Shown here: positions 6,471 to 13,825 of the stretch, piece by piece
Layout: every line of letters begins with the position of its first letter
How positions within the stretch are numbered: position 1 is the first letter of the stretch
Source: Brachyspira sp. CAG:484
Lineage (GTDB): Bacteria > Cyanobacteriota > Vampirovibrionia > Gastranaerophilales > Gastranaerophilaceae
DNA length: 15,922 nucleotides
NCBI GenBank assembly: GCA_000431315.1
Contig: HF989695.1
Location: 1 to 15,922, forward strand
Direction: 5' to 3'
Notes under the pieces: model-generated
Told to the model about the DNA's origin: nothing
What the model saw: only the letters and a program-made list of their open reading frames with translations
The model's database searches: none
Translations under genes and position numbers: made by a program

Positions 6471-7082
6471 ATGTTTACAGGGATAATTGAAGAAATAGGC
6501 TTAATACAGGGATTTACCAAAACCTCAAATGGAGCAATAATTACTGTCGGCTGCACAAATGTACTTGAAGATACAAAAATCGGCGACAGTATAGCAATAA
6601 ACGGATGCTGCCAGACAGTAACAAATATATGCAGTAATTCGTTTTCTGCCGATGTAAGCCGGGAAACATTAAGAATTTCAACTCTTGGTAATTTTAAAAC
6701 CGGCGACAGGGTTAACCTGGAAAGAGCAGTTACACCATCTGCAAGAATGGGCGGGCATATTGTACAGGGACATGTTGACTGCACGGGAAAATACCTTGGC
6801 GATATGAAATTTGAAATTCCTGACAGTGAAGCTAAATATGTTGTATATAAAGGCTCAATCACAGTAAACGGCGTGAGCCTGACAGTTGCAGAGCTTAACA
6901 ACAATATCTTCAAAATTGCTGTAATTCCCCACACTCTTGAAAACACAACATTAAAAGATTTAAGATATGGCGATTATGTAAATATCGAAACAGATATTTT
7001 AGGACGGTATGTTGAAAAATTTTTATCAACACAAAATAATAAAATTACTAAAGACTTTTTACAGGAGAATGGATTTTTATGA
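6471..7082 (+). CDS. ribE: Riboflavin synthase, alpha chain
   Basis: Dismutates two molecules of 6,7-dimethyl-8-ribityllumazine to riboflavin and the pyrimidine precursor. The 203 residues form two similar lumazine-binding barrels (about 1-97 and 98-195). The start MFTGIIEEIG is the family signature; GGHIVQGHVD (94-103) and VNGVSLTVAEL (132-142) mark the second repeat. The ribosome binding site is weak. The stop overlaps the ribBA start (ATGA), so the two are translationally coupled. No FMN riboswitch precedes it; control may come from the luxR/xre promoter region instead. Confidence 0.97.
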   Translation: MFTGIIEEIGLIQGFTKTSNGAIITVGCTNVLEDTKIGDSIAINGCCQTVTNICSNSFSADVSRETLRISTLGNFKTGDRVNLERAVTPSARMGGHIVQGHVDCTGKYLGDMKFEIPDSEAKYVVYKGSITVNGVSLTVAELNNNIFKIAVIPHTLENTTLKDLRYGDYVNIETDILGRYVEKFLSTQNNKITKDFLQENGFL

Positions 7083-8293
7083 TGGAAGATAATTTTAAAT
7101 TTGATACAATTGAAGAAGCAATAGAGGATTTTAAAGCCGGTAAACCTGTAATAGTGGCAGACGATGAAGACCGGGAAAACGAAGGGGACTTAATCTGTTC
7201 CGGACAAATGGTTACACCGGAAATAATTAAATTTATGGCAGAAAAAGCAAAAGGGCTTGTATGCCTTGCAATTTCCCAGGAAATCGCCGATAAACTTCAG
7301 CTTCCGCAAATGGTTGAACAAAATACAGAAAAAATGAAAACAGCATTTACAGTAAGTATAGATGCTGCAGAAAAATATGGTATAACCACAGGAATTTCTG
7401 CATATGACAGGGCAAAAACTATCGAAGTAGCGCTTGCGCCGGATGCAGTGCCTTCTGACCTGAACAGACCCGGTCACCTTTTCCCTTGTGTTGCGAGAAG
7501 AGGAGGCGTTTTACAGAGAACAGGGCACACTGAAGCTGTTGTTGACCTCGCAAAACTATGCGGACACATTCAGGCAGGTCCGATGTGCGAAATTATGGAC
7601 GAAGACGGTCATATGATGCGCAGAGATAATTTGAGAAAATTTGCAGACAAATACGGAATAAAATTCATTTCTGTTGCCGAACTGATCGCATACCGTCTGA
7701 GATTTGAAAAACTTGTAAGCCGCGAAGCAGAAGCTGATCTGCCTACAAAATACGGACACTTCAAAATATACGGCTACGTAAATAAAATTACAAAAGAAGA
7801 ACATGTTGCACTTGTAAAAGATGACGGCAGCGGCAAAATTCCTCTTGTAAGAGTTCACAGCGAATGCCTTACCGGCGATATTTTCCACAGCCTGAAATGC
7901 GACTGCAATTCACAGCTTCATGGTGCTCTAAGAATGATTGAAAAATACGGCAAAGGCGCTGTAGTATATTTGAGAGGACATGAAGGCAGAGGCATCGGTC
8001 TTGTTAATAAAATCAAAGCTTACCATCTTCAGGAATGCGGACAGGATACTGTAGAAGCAAATCTTTCACTAGGATTTAAGGAAGATTTGAGGGATTACGG
8101 TGTAGGTGCACAGATTATTCTTGATTTAGGCTATAACAAATTTAACCTAATTACCAATAACCCGAAAAAAATCATCGGTTTAAAGGGTTACGGATTGGAA
8201 ATAAATGATATAATAAAAGTAGAGTCCGAAATTACAGATTACAACAAGCGTTATATGGAAACTAAAAAAGAAAAAATGCACCACATGCTGTAG
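7079..8293 (+). CDS. ribBA: Bifunctional 3,4-dihydroxy-2-butanone 4-phosphate synthase / GTP cyclohydrolase II
   Basis: Makes both precursors at the head of riboflavin synthesis. The N-terminal RibB domain (about 1-205) has DDEDRENEGD (28-37), DLNRPGHLFPCVARRGG (127-143) and RTGHTEA (147-153). The C-terminal RibA domain (about 210-404) has SECLTGDIFHSLKCDC (261-276), with C263, C274 and C276 as zinc ligands, and LRGHEGRGIGL (298-308) with the catalytic arginine. The usual residues of both activities are present, so both are expected. Two ATGs (7079, 7082) are adjacent; the first overlaps the ribE stop. An AGGAG lies 12 bases upstream. Confidence 0.98.
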   Translation: MMEDNFKFDTIEEAIEDFKAGKPVIVADDEDRENEGDLICSGQMVTPEIIKFMAEKAKGLVCLAISQEIADKLQLPQMVEQNTEKMKTAFTVSIDAAEKYGITTGISAYDRAKTIEVALAPDAVPSDLNRPGHLFPCVARRGGVLQRTGHTEAVVDLAKLCGHIQAGPMCEIMDEDGHMMRRDNLRKFADKYGIKFISVAELIAYRLRFEKLVSREAEADLPTKYGHFKIYGYVNKITKEEHVALVKDDGSGKIPLVRVHSECLTGDIFHSLKCDCNSQLHGALRMIEKYGKGAVVYLRGHEGRGIGLVNKIKAYHLQECGQDTVEANLSLGFKEDLRDYGVGAQIILDLGYNKFNLITNNPKKIIGLKGYGLEINDIIKVESEITDYNKRYMETKKEKMHHML

Positions 8294-8352
8294 TTTCTGT
8301 ACATAAAGCGGATTAAGCTGATCCCCTGAAAAGCTGGAAACAAGGAAAAACT

Positions 8353-9336
8353 ATGGAAAAGACTTACAAAACTAGATTACTAAGCGAAGAAGACTATGCA
8401 GGTTTTGAAAGTGTATATAATGACTTTAAAGACCGGGCTGTCGAGGAATATAAATTTGAACTTAAGCCGCTTGAATACAAAGACTTTTTAGATGCTGTAA
8501 AAAAAGAGTTAATTAAATGTATTGTTCTTCTGGAAGATAGCATTCCATCAGCATTTTTGATTTACACAACCTCAATTTCAGAAGCTGTTGAGCTGAATAT
8601 AATTCATTCATACCAGATGGAAAATATTGAAGAACGTGCTAAATATCTTATAGAAGAATTTTTGCGCGAAACTGAGTACGACAGGGAAGATAAAGTTGTA
8701 TGCTACCCTATGTTAGGAGCACAAAAAGATTTAATACATACTACAGCAAAATACAAATTTAAGTTTATCGGAATAGTCGTTCTAAGATTTATGATGTTCG
8801 GTACAAATTCAAAAGAAATTCTGGCTATGGCAGAACTTTCGCCTTTGGAAAAAGATTACGAACTCACAAGCTGGAACGGGAAGTTCTTTGATGACGCTGT
8901 CAGTGTTGTAAACGAGGCTTTTACAGAAAGTGCCGATGCTCTTTTTGATCCGAGATTTAAAACAATAGAAGGAACAGAAGATATAATTACCAAAATTGTG
9001 AAAGATTTGTATGCTGAATTTTTGCCGGAAGCAACAACCGTCTTGCTTTATAAAGGGAAACCGGCAGGCTTTTGTTTTATGAACCTTACAGGAGGTCAGA
9101 TAGCAAATATTCCGATTATGGCGTTAAAAAAAGAGCATCAGGGCAAAGGACTATCAAAACATATGCTTAAAAAATCAGTCGACAAGTTAATCGAAATGGC
9201 TGAGAGCGGAAGACGTCCGATAACCGAGGTTAACACAACAACTGAAACAAATAATTTCCAGGCATTAAAACTATACAGACACATAGGCTTTAAAGAGGAT
9301 TATAATTATCCACAGGCATATTTACCAATTAGTTAA
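8353..9336 (+). CDS. Two-domain GNAT-family N-acetyltransferase
   Basis: A 327-residue protein. The C-terminal half (about 170-327) is a recognisable acetyl-CoA-dependent GNAT domain: PAGFCFMNLTGG strand region (237-248), the acetyl-CoA loop HQGKGLSKHM (262-271) and NFQALKLYRHIGF (301-313). The N-terminal half (about 1-150) has the size of a second GNAT fold but lacks a clear acetyl-CoA loop, as in tandem GNAT proteins with one degenerate domain. An AAGGAAA ribosome binding site precedes the ATG. It follows ribBA by 60 bases without a visible terminator, so it may be co-transcribed. Acceptor substrate is unknown. Confidence 0.8.
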   Translation: MEKTYKTRLLSEEDYAGFESVYNDFKDRAVEEYKFELKPLEYKDFLDAVKKELIKCIVLLEDSIPSAFLIYTTSISEAVELNIIHSYQMENIEERAKYLIEEFLRETEYDREDKVVCYPMLGAQKDLIHTTAKYKFKFIGIVVLRFMMFGTNSKEILAMAELSPLEKDYELTSWNGKFFDDAVSVVNEAFTESADALFDPRFKTIEGTEDIITKIVKDLYAEFLPEATTVLLYKGKPAGFCFMNLTGGQIANIPIMALKKEHQGKGLSKHMLKKSVDKLIEMAESGRRPITEVNTTTETNNFQALKLYRHIGFKEDYNYPQAYLPIS

Positions 9337-9363
9337 TTACAAATAGAAAGGAGAAAATTTATT

Positions 9364-10135
9364 ATGCAAAAATCAATTATAGCTTCAATTTCAAAGAGGG
9401 GGGGGGGGCTTAGATAGTGCCGGCGGGCTTTTTCACGCTTCGGGATTATCCCGTTCCGCGTTTACGCTAGCGGAAGTTTTAATTACTCTTGGTATTATCG
9501 GTGTCGTGGCAGCTATGACATTACCTACGCTTATTCAGAAGCAAAATGACAGGCAGATTGTCACAAGTTTAAAGAAGAATTATTCAATTCTCGCGCAGGC
9601 TTTAGTAAAATCACAGCTTCAACTCGGATTTTTTGAAACCTGGGAAATTGATACTTCAGATGCAAATCCTGAAGAAGGCGGCACTCCTGCTAATATGAAA
9701 AAGGTATATAATGCAATAAAACCTGAACTAAAAATTTTGAAAGAATGCGAAGATATTGCCGGCTGCTGGCATAAGGGTAAAACAAAAGAACTCAACGGTA
9801 ATACTGCTTCAAGAGATTCAATAGGTATAGGTCAAGGTATTCTTATATTCAGACTTGCAGACGGAACTAATATAAGTATAGATGACCAAGGTGTTACTAA
9901 TCTCAAACAATTAGGTTCAAACTATAACAAAAGTACTTATATATTTTGGGTAGATGCAAATGGAGATAAAAAGCCAAATATAATAGGTCGTGACATTTTC
10001 GCATTTATATTAACAAACAAAGGACTTGTTCCTGCTGGCATCGACGATGATACCAAATGTAGTACAAAAGCAACACTTTATGCCGGAGCAGCTTGCACTG
10101 CAAAGGTGCTTGCGGAAGGAAAGATTGATTACTAA
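9364..10135 (+). pseudogene. Prepilin-like protein gene, out of frame at an 11-G tract (possibly phase variable)
   Basis: The ATG at 9364 has a strong AAAGGAG site 7 bases upstream but reads only 17 codons to a TAG at 9415. Removing one G from the tract at 9398-9408 joins it to the next frame, giving a 32-residue leader, the prepilin signature SA|FTLAEVLITLGIIG with Glu at +5, and a mature protein of about 224 residues. No ATG, GTG or TTG lies in the pilin frame before the cleavage motif; the first in-frame start (GTG 9506) would delete half the hydrophobic helix and is not credible. The C-terminal domain has several Cys residues and the VDANGDKKPN...GRDIFAFILTNKGLVPAG block also found in the gene at the right edge. 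Probable type IV pilin or type II secretion pseudopilin-like surface protein, switched off in this sequence, or miscalled by one base. Confidence 0.75.
9398..9408 (+). repeat. Homopolymeric G tract (11 G) near the 5' end of the prepilin gene
   Basis: Eleven consecutive Gs, conspicuous in this AT-rich genome, at codons 12-15 of the prepilin gene. Ten (or thirteen) Gs give an open frame; eleven do not. Such tracts change length by slipped-strand mispairing, and they are also prone to sequencing and assembly error. Confidence 0.95.
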
Positions 10136-10171
10136 CTGGACTTTATGCAAAAAATCATTTAATATAAGCAT

Positions 10172-11272
10172 GTGGACAATTTCAACCTGGGACACATGAT
10201 TGCAAAATTTACAAGCTACCAGATAAAAGGCAGCTCGGTTTCAGGTGCAAAACCGCAGACCTCCGGCGCGCAAAATTTCAATCCTGCACCTTCGGCATCA
10301 TCTTCCGCGCCGGCATCACAGGCTGCCGGCGGAAATAACGTTCAAATGGGCAGCCTCGGCGGCAGTGATACTTCTGTTTATATAAAAGATTTAATGAAAT
10401 TTCCGAGAAATCTGAATGAATTTATATATATGCTGCAGAAAAATATGAACCAGATGCAGTTTAACAGAATGTATGAAATGGCAAACCGGAGGGCAATGTC
10501 GCAGCAGCAGGCGCAAATTCTGGCACAATTACAGGGGTTGTCTACACAGGACTTGCAAAATGCACTCAAAACCCAGCTTAATACACAGCTTGCAAGTACT
10601 TTAAAAAATCTCCAAATATCACCAGGCGCCATGATTAACCTGAGTGAAATTGCAGCGCTTATTCAAACAAACGGCAAGGATGCAATTACAAAACTTATTC
10701 TGACAATGGCTGCCGCATCAAAACAGGGCGTAAGCGATATGTCACAGCTTAAGGAAACAGCAAAGCTGATTAATGCAAGCATAGCCCTTGCCTCACAGGA
10801 AAATCCGACGCAAACACTCAAAACTTTAATGCTGTTGTACCTGCCTTGGCTTCCTCTTGCTGACGGTTCAGGATTTGACCTGGAAATAGAAGCCGGATCA
10901 AGCGGAGAAGAAAAAGACAGCGTACTTGTAGTGACAATAACAACAATAAACTTTGGCAATGTAACTGCAACATTGATTTTGGAAACCTCAAATTCCGTAC
11001 ACGTTAATATTGCATGTTCTGAGGAATTTCCAAAAGACGAACTGCTAAATAGAATCCAAGGAGAAGAAAAGCATTATTCAATGCAGTCTGTAATTTCTTT
11101 TGAAACAGTTGCCTCAAAACCTGTTGACATTGAACAGACAAAAGCTAAAATAAACATGTCATCCACAAATGAAATCAACCCTTACTTATTATTGATGGCA
11201 CACGCTATTATTCGTAATACAATAATTATAGATAATAACGCATCTCAAGGCGTTGTTTCACATAAAGATTAA
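10172..11272 (+). CDS. Uncharacterised Gln/Ala/Ser-rich protein with FliK-like C-terminal region
   Basis: A 366-residue protein I do not recognise with certainty. Residues about 20-65 are a low-complexity Ser/Ala/Pro/Gly linker. Residues about 70-220 are predicted helical and rich in Gln, Met and Leu. Residues about 220-300 (LYLPWLPLADGSGFDLEIEA, then a strand pair around TTINFGNVTATLILE and VHVNIA) resemble the C-terminal domain of flagellar hook-length proteins (FliK), in which an LP..L segment precedes a beta domain. No signal peptide or membrane helix is visible. The start is uncertain: GTG 10172 or ATG 10196, both with poor ribosome binding sites. No flagellar gene is nearby, so a hook-length role is unproven. 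Confidence 0.65.
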   Translation: MDNFNLGHMIAKFTSYQIKGSSVSGAKPQTSGAQNFNPAPSASSSAPASQAAGGNNVQMGSLGGSDTSVYIKDLMKFPRNLNEFIYMLQKNMNQMQFNRMYEMANRRAMSQQQAQILAQLQGLSTQDLQNALKTQLNTQLASTLKNLQISPGAMINLSEIAALIQTNGKDAITKLILTMAAASKQGVSDMSQLKETAKLINASIALASQENPTQTLKTLMLLYLPWLPLADGSGFDLEIEAGSSGEEKDSVLVVTITTINFGNVTATLILETSNSVHVNIACSEEFPKDELLNRIQGEEKHYSMQSVISFETVASKPVDIEQTKAKINMSSTNEINPYLLLMAHAIIRNTIIIDNNASQGVVSHKD

Positions 11273-11295
11273 AAAGACAAAAAAGGAGAAAATAA

Positions 11296-11679
11296 ATGAA
11301 ATTATTACATACAATGATTAGAGTAAAAGACATTGATGCCTCTTTGAAATTTTATACAGAACTTTTGAACATGAAAATTGACAAACAAAAAAGACTGGAA
11401 GACTGTACACTTTATTTCCTTAATGACGAAGAAGGAACCTGCCAGCTTGAACTCACATACAATGATGAAACCCCAAAAGAAGGTTATACAAACGGTACAG
11501 CTTTCGGACATCTTGCATTTTCAGTTGCGTCACTGGATGAGTTTACAAAGAAAATGAATGAACTCGGTTATGAATATCTATATGAACCGTTTGATCTTAA
11601 CGGCAAGGGCACAAAAATAGCATTTGTTAAAGATCCGGACGGCAACGAAATTGAAATGATTGAAAAAGTTGTATGGTAA
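11296..11679 (+). CDS. gloA: Lactoylglutathione lyase (glyoxalase I)
   Basis: Detoxifies methylglyoxal, a by-product of triose phosphates, by isomerising its thiol hemithioacetal. The 127 residues match bacterial GloA in length. Metal ligands by alignment with the E. coli enzyme are H5, E52, H72 and E120, all present; DPDGNEIEMIE (113-123) is the family's C-terminal signature, and the compact length resembles Ni-type enzymes. A strong AAAGGAG precedes the ATG. Whether glutathione or another thiol is used depends on the organism. Fits a fermenter with high triose-phosphate flux. Confidence 0.93.
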   Translation: MKLLHTMIRVKDIDASLKFYTELLNMKIDKQKRLEDCTLYFLNDEEGTCQLELTYNDETPKEGYTNGTAFGHLAFSVASLDEFTKKMNELGYEYLYEPFDLNGKGTKIAFVKDPDGNEIEMIEKVVW

Positions 11680-11756
11680 GCAACAGCTCAACACACACGC
11701 TTTAAGACAGGCATAGCGCCCGCTGCAATTGCGAAATGTGAGCTTGTTATATAGAA
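11680..11756. repeat. Imperfect palindromic element between gloA and the U32 gene
   Basis: AACAGCTCA near the left end pairs with TGAGC-T-TGTT near the right end (one bulge), with a further CGC/GCG pairing inside. No T tract follows, so it is not a standard terminator. It contains the blocks ATAGCG-N4-CTGCA-N10-GTGAGC (11713-11743), which recur in the pgk leader with N7 as the last spacer. Confidence 0.5.
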
Positions 11757-11763
11757 TTATGTT

Positions 11764-13524
11764 ATGAAAAAAGTAGAACTTCTGGCACCTGCAAAAGATA
11801 AGGAAACAGCAATCGCCGCAATTAACTGCGGCGCCGATGCCGTTTATATAGGAGCTTCAGAGTTCGGTGCAAGAAAAGCTGTGCCAAATTCGCTCGATGA
11901 TATTAAAGAAGTTGTTAATTATGCGCATAAATTCTACGCAAAAGTTCATGTAACAATAAATACAATTCTTACCGACAACGAGCTGGAACAGGCACAAACA
12001 CTTATTCATAAACTTTATGAAGCAGGTGTTGATGCAATAATTGTACAGGACATGGGAATTTTAAAACTGGCAGCAGAAGGAAAACTTCCGCCAATTGCGC
12101 TTCATGCCAGCACGCAGTGCGACAACAGGACTTTGGAAAAAGTAAAATTCTTTGAAAATCTCGGTGTTTCACGCGTAATACTCGCCCGCGAAACTTCCTT
12201 AGACCGGATAAAAGAAATATGTGCAAATACAAATTGTGAGATAGAAACATTTATCCATGGCGCGCTGTGCGTTTCATACAGCGGTCAATGCTATTTGAGC
12301 TATGCAATCGGAGGGCGTTCCGCAAACAGAGGAGAATGTGCCCAGCCATGCAGAAAAAAATATTCTCTGATTGATGATAAAGGAAACATTTTAGCACAGG
12401 ATAAACACCTCCTTAACCTGCGCGACTTCAATGCTTCCGGACATATTGAAGAACTGGTTAACGCCGGAGTCAAATCTTTTAAAATTGAAGGCAGATTGAA
12501 GGATATAAATTATGTTAAAAATGTTGTTGCCTTCTACCGGAGAGAAATAGATAAATATGCGCAGAAAATATCTTCCGGCAGGATTGAATATGATTTTGAG
12601 CCTGATGTAAACAAAAGCTTTAACCGCGGCTTTACAGATTACTTTTTAGAAGGACGAAAAAAATGCTTCAACTTTAATTCCCCGAAATCACTCGGAGAAA
12701 AACTCGGCAAAGTGACAAAAACAGGAAATAATTATTTTGAAATAGCAAACACAAAACTTTCGGTGCAGGACGGGCTATGCTGGTTTGAAAACGGGGAAAT
12801 GCAAGGCTGTCTGGTCAATAAAATTGAAGGTACAAGAGTTTTCCCGAACAAAACACATCTTCCAAAAACCGGGACATTAATCTATAGAAATCAGGATAGC
12901 GCATTTGAAAAACAGCTTAAAATTTCAAAAACAAAACGCCGCATCCGCGTGGATTTTGCATTTGAACACAACAAATTAACAGCAGCAGATGAAGACGGAA
13001 ATATTGTTTCACTTCCTGTAAATTCAAGTGAAACCCCGAATAATCCTGACAAAATGAAAGAAAACTTCACCGCCCAGATAAAAAAAACAGGCGAAAGCGA
13101 CTTTTATGTCCAAAATATTGAGATAAATGGCAGCCTGCCGTTCCTGCCGGTTTCAAAGATTAACGAACTCCGCCGCAGCGTTCTTGCAAAGTTAATGGAG
13201 GAAAGATTAAAAAATTACAAACGAGAAGTTCAAAAACCATTGCACTATACTGAATTTCCGCTATCTGACCTCGATTATAAAGCAAATATCCATAATGCCA
13301 AAGCAAAAGGATTTTATGAAAACTGCAAATGTAAGGTTAATGAGATGTCGCTGGAAAGCAGTAATAATACTTCAGGAAAGTGCCTTATGCAGACAAAACA
13401 CTGTTTGAAATATGCTTTTGACATATGTAAATCCCCGAAAAAATTATTTCTTTTAGATGAAAAAGGTAAAAAATACCGTCTTGAATTTGACTGCAAAAAC
13501 TGTGTCATGCAAATATGGTCTTGA
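11764..13524 (+). CDS. Peptidase U32-family protein (RlhA/collagenase-like)
   Basis: A 586-residue member of the U32 family. The N-terminal TIM-barrel-like part begins KVELLAPAKDKETAIAAINC; the family signature ETFIHGALCVSYSGQCYLS is at 161-179, followed by GGRSANRGECAQPCR (183-197). C169, C176, C192 and C196 are the likely [4Fe-4S] ligands by analogy with UbiU/UbiV and TrhP. About residues 290-400 look like the DUF3656 region of RlhA-type proteins. The last 65 residues hold six further cysteines (KCLMQTKHC...DIC...FDCKNC). E. coli relatives modify rRNA or tRNA rather than digest protein, so RNA hydroxylation is a better guess than proteolysis. Ribosome binding site is weak. Confidence 0.88.
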   Translation: MKKVELLAPAKDKETAIAAINCGADAVYIGASEFGARKAVPNSLDDIKEVVNYAHKFYAKVHVTINTILTDNELEQAQTLIHKLYEAGVDAIIVQDMGILKLAAEGKLPPIALHASTQCDNRTLEKVKFFENLGVSRVILARETSLDRIKEICANTNCEIETFIHGALCVSYSGQCYLSYAIGGRSANRGECAQPCRKKYSLIDDKGNILAQDKHLLNLRDFNASGHIEELVNAGVKSFKIEGRLKDINYVKNVVAFYRREIDKYAQKISSGRIEYDFEPDVNKSFNRGFTDYFLEGRKKCFNFNSPKSLGEKLGKVTKTGNNYFEIANTKLSVQDGLCWFENGEMQGCLVNKIEGTRVFPNKTHLPKTGTLIYRNQDSAFEKQLKISKTKRRIRVDFAFEHNKLTAADEDGNIVSLPVNSSETPNNPDKMKENFTAQIKKTGESDFYVQNIEINGSLPFLPVSKINELRRSVLAKLMEERLKNYKREVQKPLHYTEFPLSDLDYKANIHNAKAKGFYENCKCKVNEMSLESSNNTSGKCLMQTKHCLKYAFDICKSPKKLFLLDEKGKKYRLEFDCKNCVMQIWS

Positions 13525-13545
13525 ACTTTCACCTAAACGCCCGCT

Positions 13546-13600
13546 TGCAGGATATGCCGGCGATTGTTTCACAAAGCAGCATATTTCATACGCCCCTGCA
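13546..13600. repeat. GC-rich imperfect palindrome downstream of the U32 gene
   Basis: TGCAGG (13546-13551) pairs with CCTGCA (13595-13600), and immediately inside ATATGC (13552-13557) pairs with GCATAT (13579-13584), leaving an asymmetric bulge. No T tract follows. Its right end, CATACGCCCCTGCA (13587-13600), equals the core of the gloA/U32 element with two single-base gaps. Confidence 0.5.
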
Positions 13601-13728
13601 CGCTCTCAAAATACACTAAGCCTTCATTTATAAGTAACATATTTTACATGTGTATTACCTGCCTATGGCAAATAACTAAAGCATGATTGACTTCAGAAAA
13701 AAAATACTTAAATAAATCATGTAAGATT

Positions 13729-13744
13729 TCATACGAAAGTATGA
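13729..13744 (+). promoter_or_regulatory. Hairpin with GAAA tetraloop upstream of the TPR gene
   Basis: TCATAC-GAAA-GTATGA forms a perfect 6-bp stem capped by a GNRA loop, about 80 bases before the TPR start. The GNRA cap suggests it acts as RNA on the plus strand rather than as a DNA site. No partner helix of a known riboswitch is evident. Confidence 0.4.
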
Positions 13745-13825
13745 GCACGTAATGACTAATTTAATATATAGTTATAACGTAGAGTAATGTAGAAGCAAGC
13801 GGACAGATGAGGTAGTAAAAACCGG

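Larger units (their letters stand above)
13525..13825. other. 301-base non-coding region between the U32 and TPR genes
   Basis: No credible open frame. The left part holds a GC-rich imperfect palindrome (13546-13600). The middle is AT-rich, with an inverted repeat CATGATT (13682-13688) / AATCATG (13715-13721) around a TTGACT that could be a -35 box but lacks a good -10 box 16-18 bases on. The right part holds a GAAA-tetraloop hairpin (13729-13744). No tRNA, and no riboswitch I recognise. It probably contains the TPR gene's promoter and leader. Confidence 0.6.

Noticed and set aside
6440..6946. Open frame on the minus strand opposite ribE
   Set aside because: Antisense shadow of a well-identified gene with no recognisable domain or start signal.
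9506..10135. Prepilin gene starting at GTG 9506
   Set aside because: This start removes the FTLAEVLITLGIIG part of the prepilin motif and has no ribosome binding site, whereas ATG 9364 has a strong one. The gene is better described as frameshifted at the G tract.
11680..11763. Terminator after gloA
   Set aside because: The stem is long but imperfect and no T tract follows it, so I listed it as a palindromic repeat instead.
13687..13715. Promoter of the TPR gene with TTGACT as -35 box
   Set aside because: No acceptable -10 box lies 16-18 bases downstream (best is TAAATA), so it is mentioned only in the description of the region.
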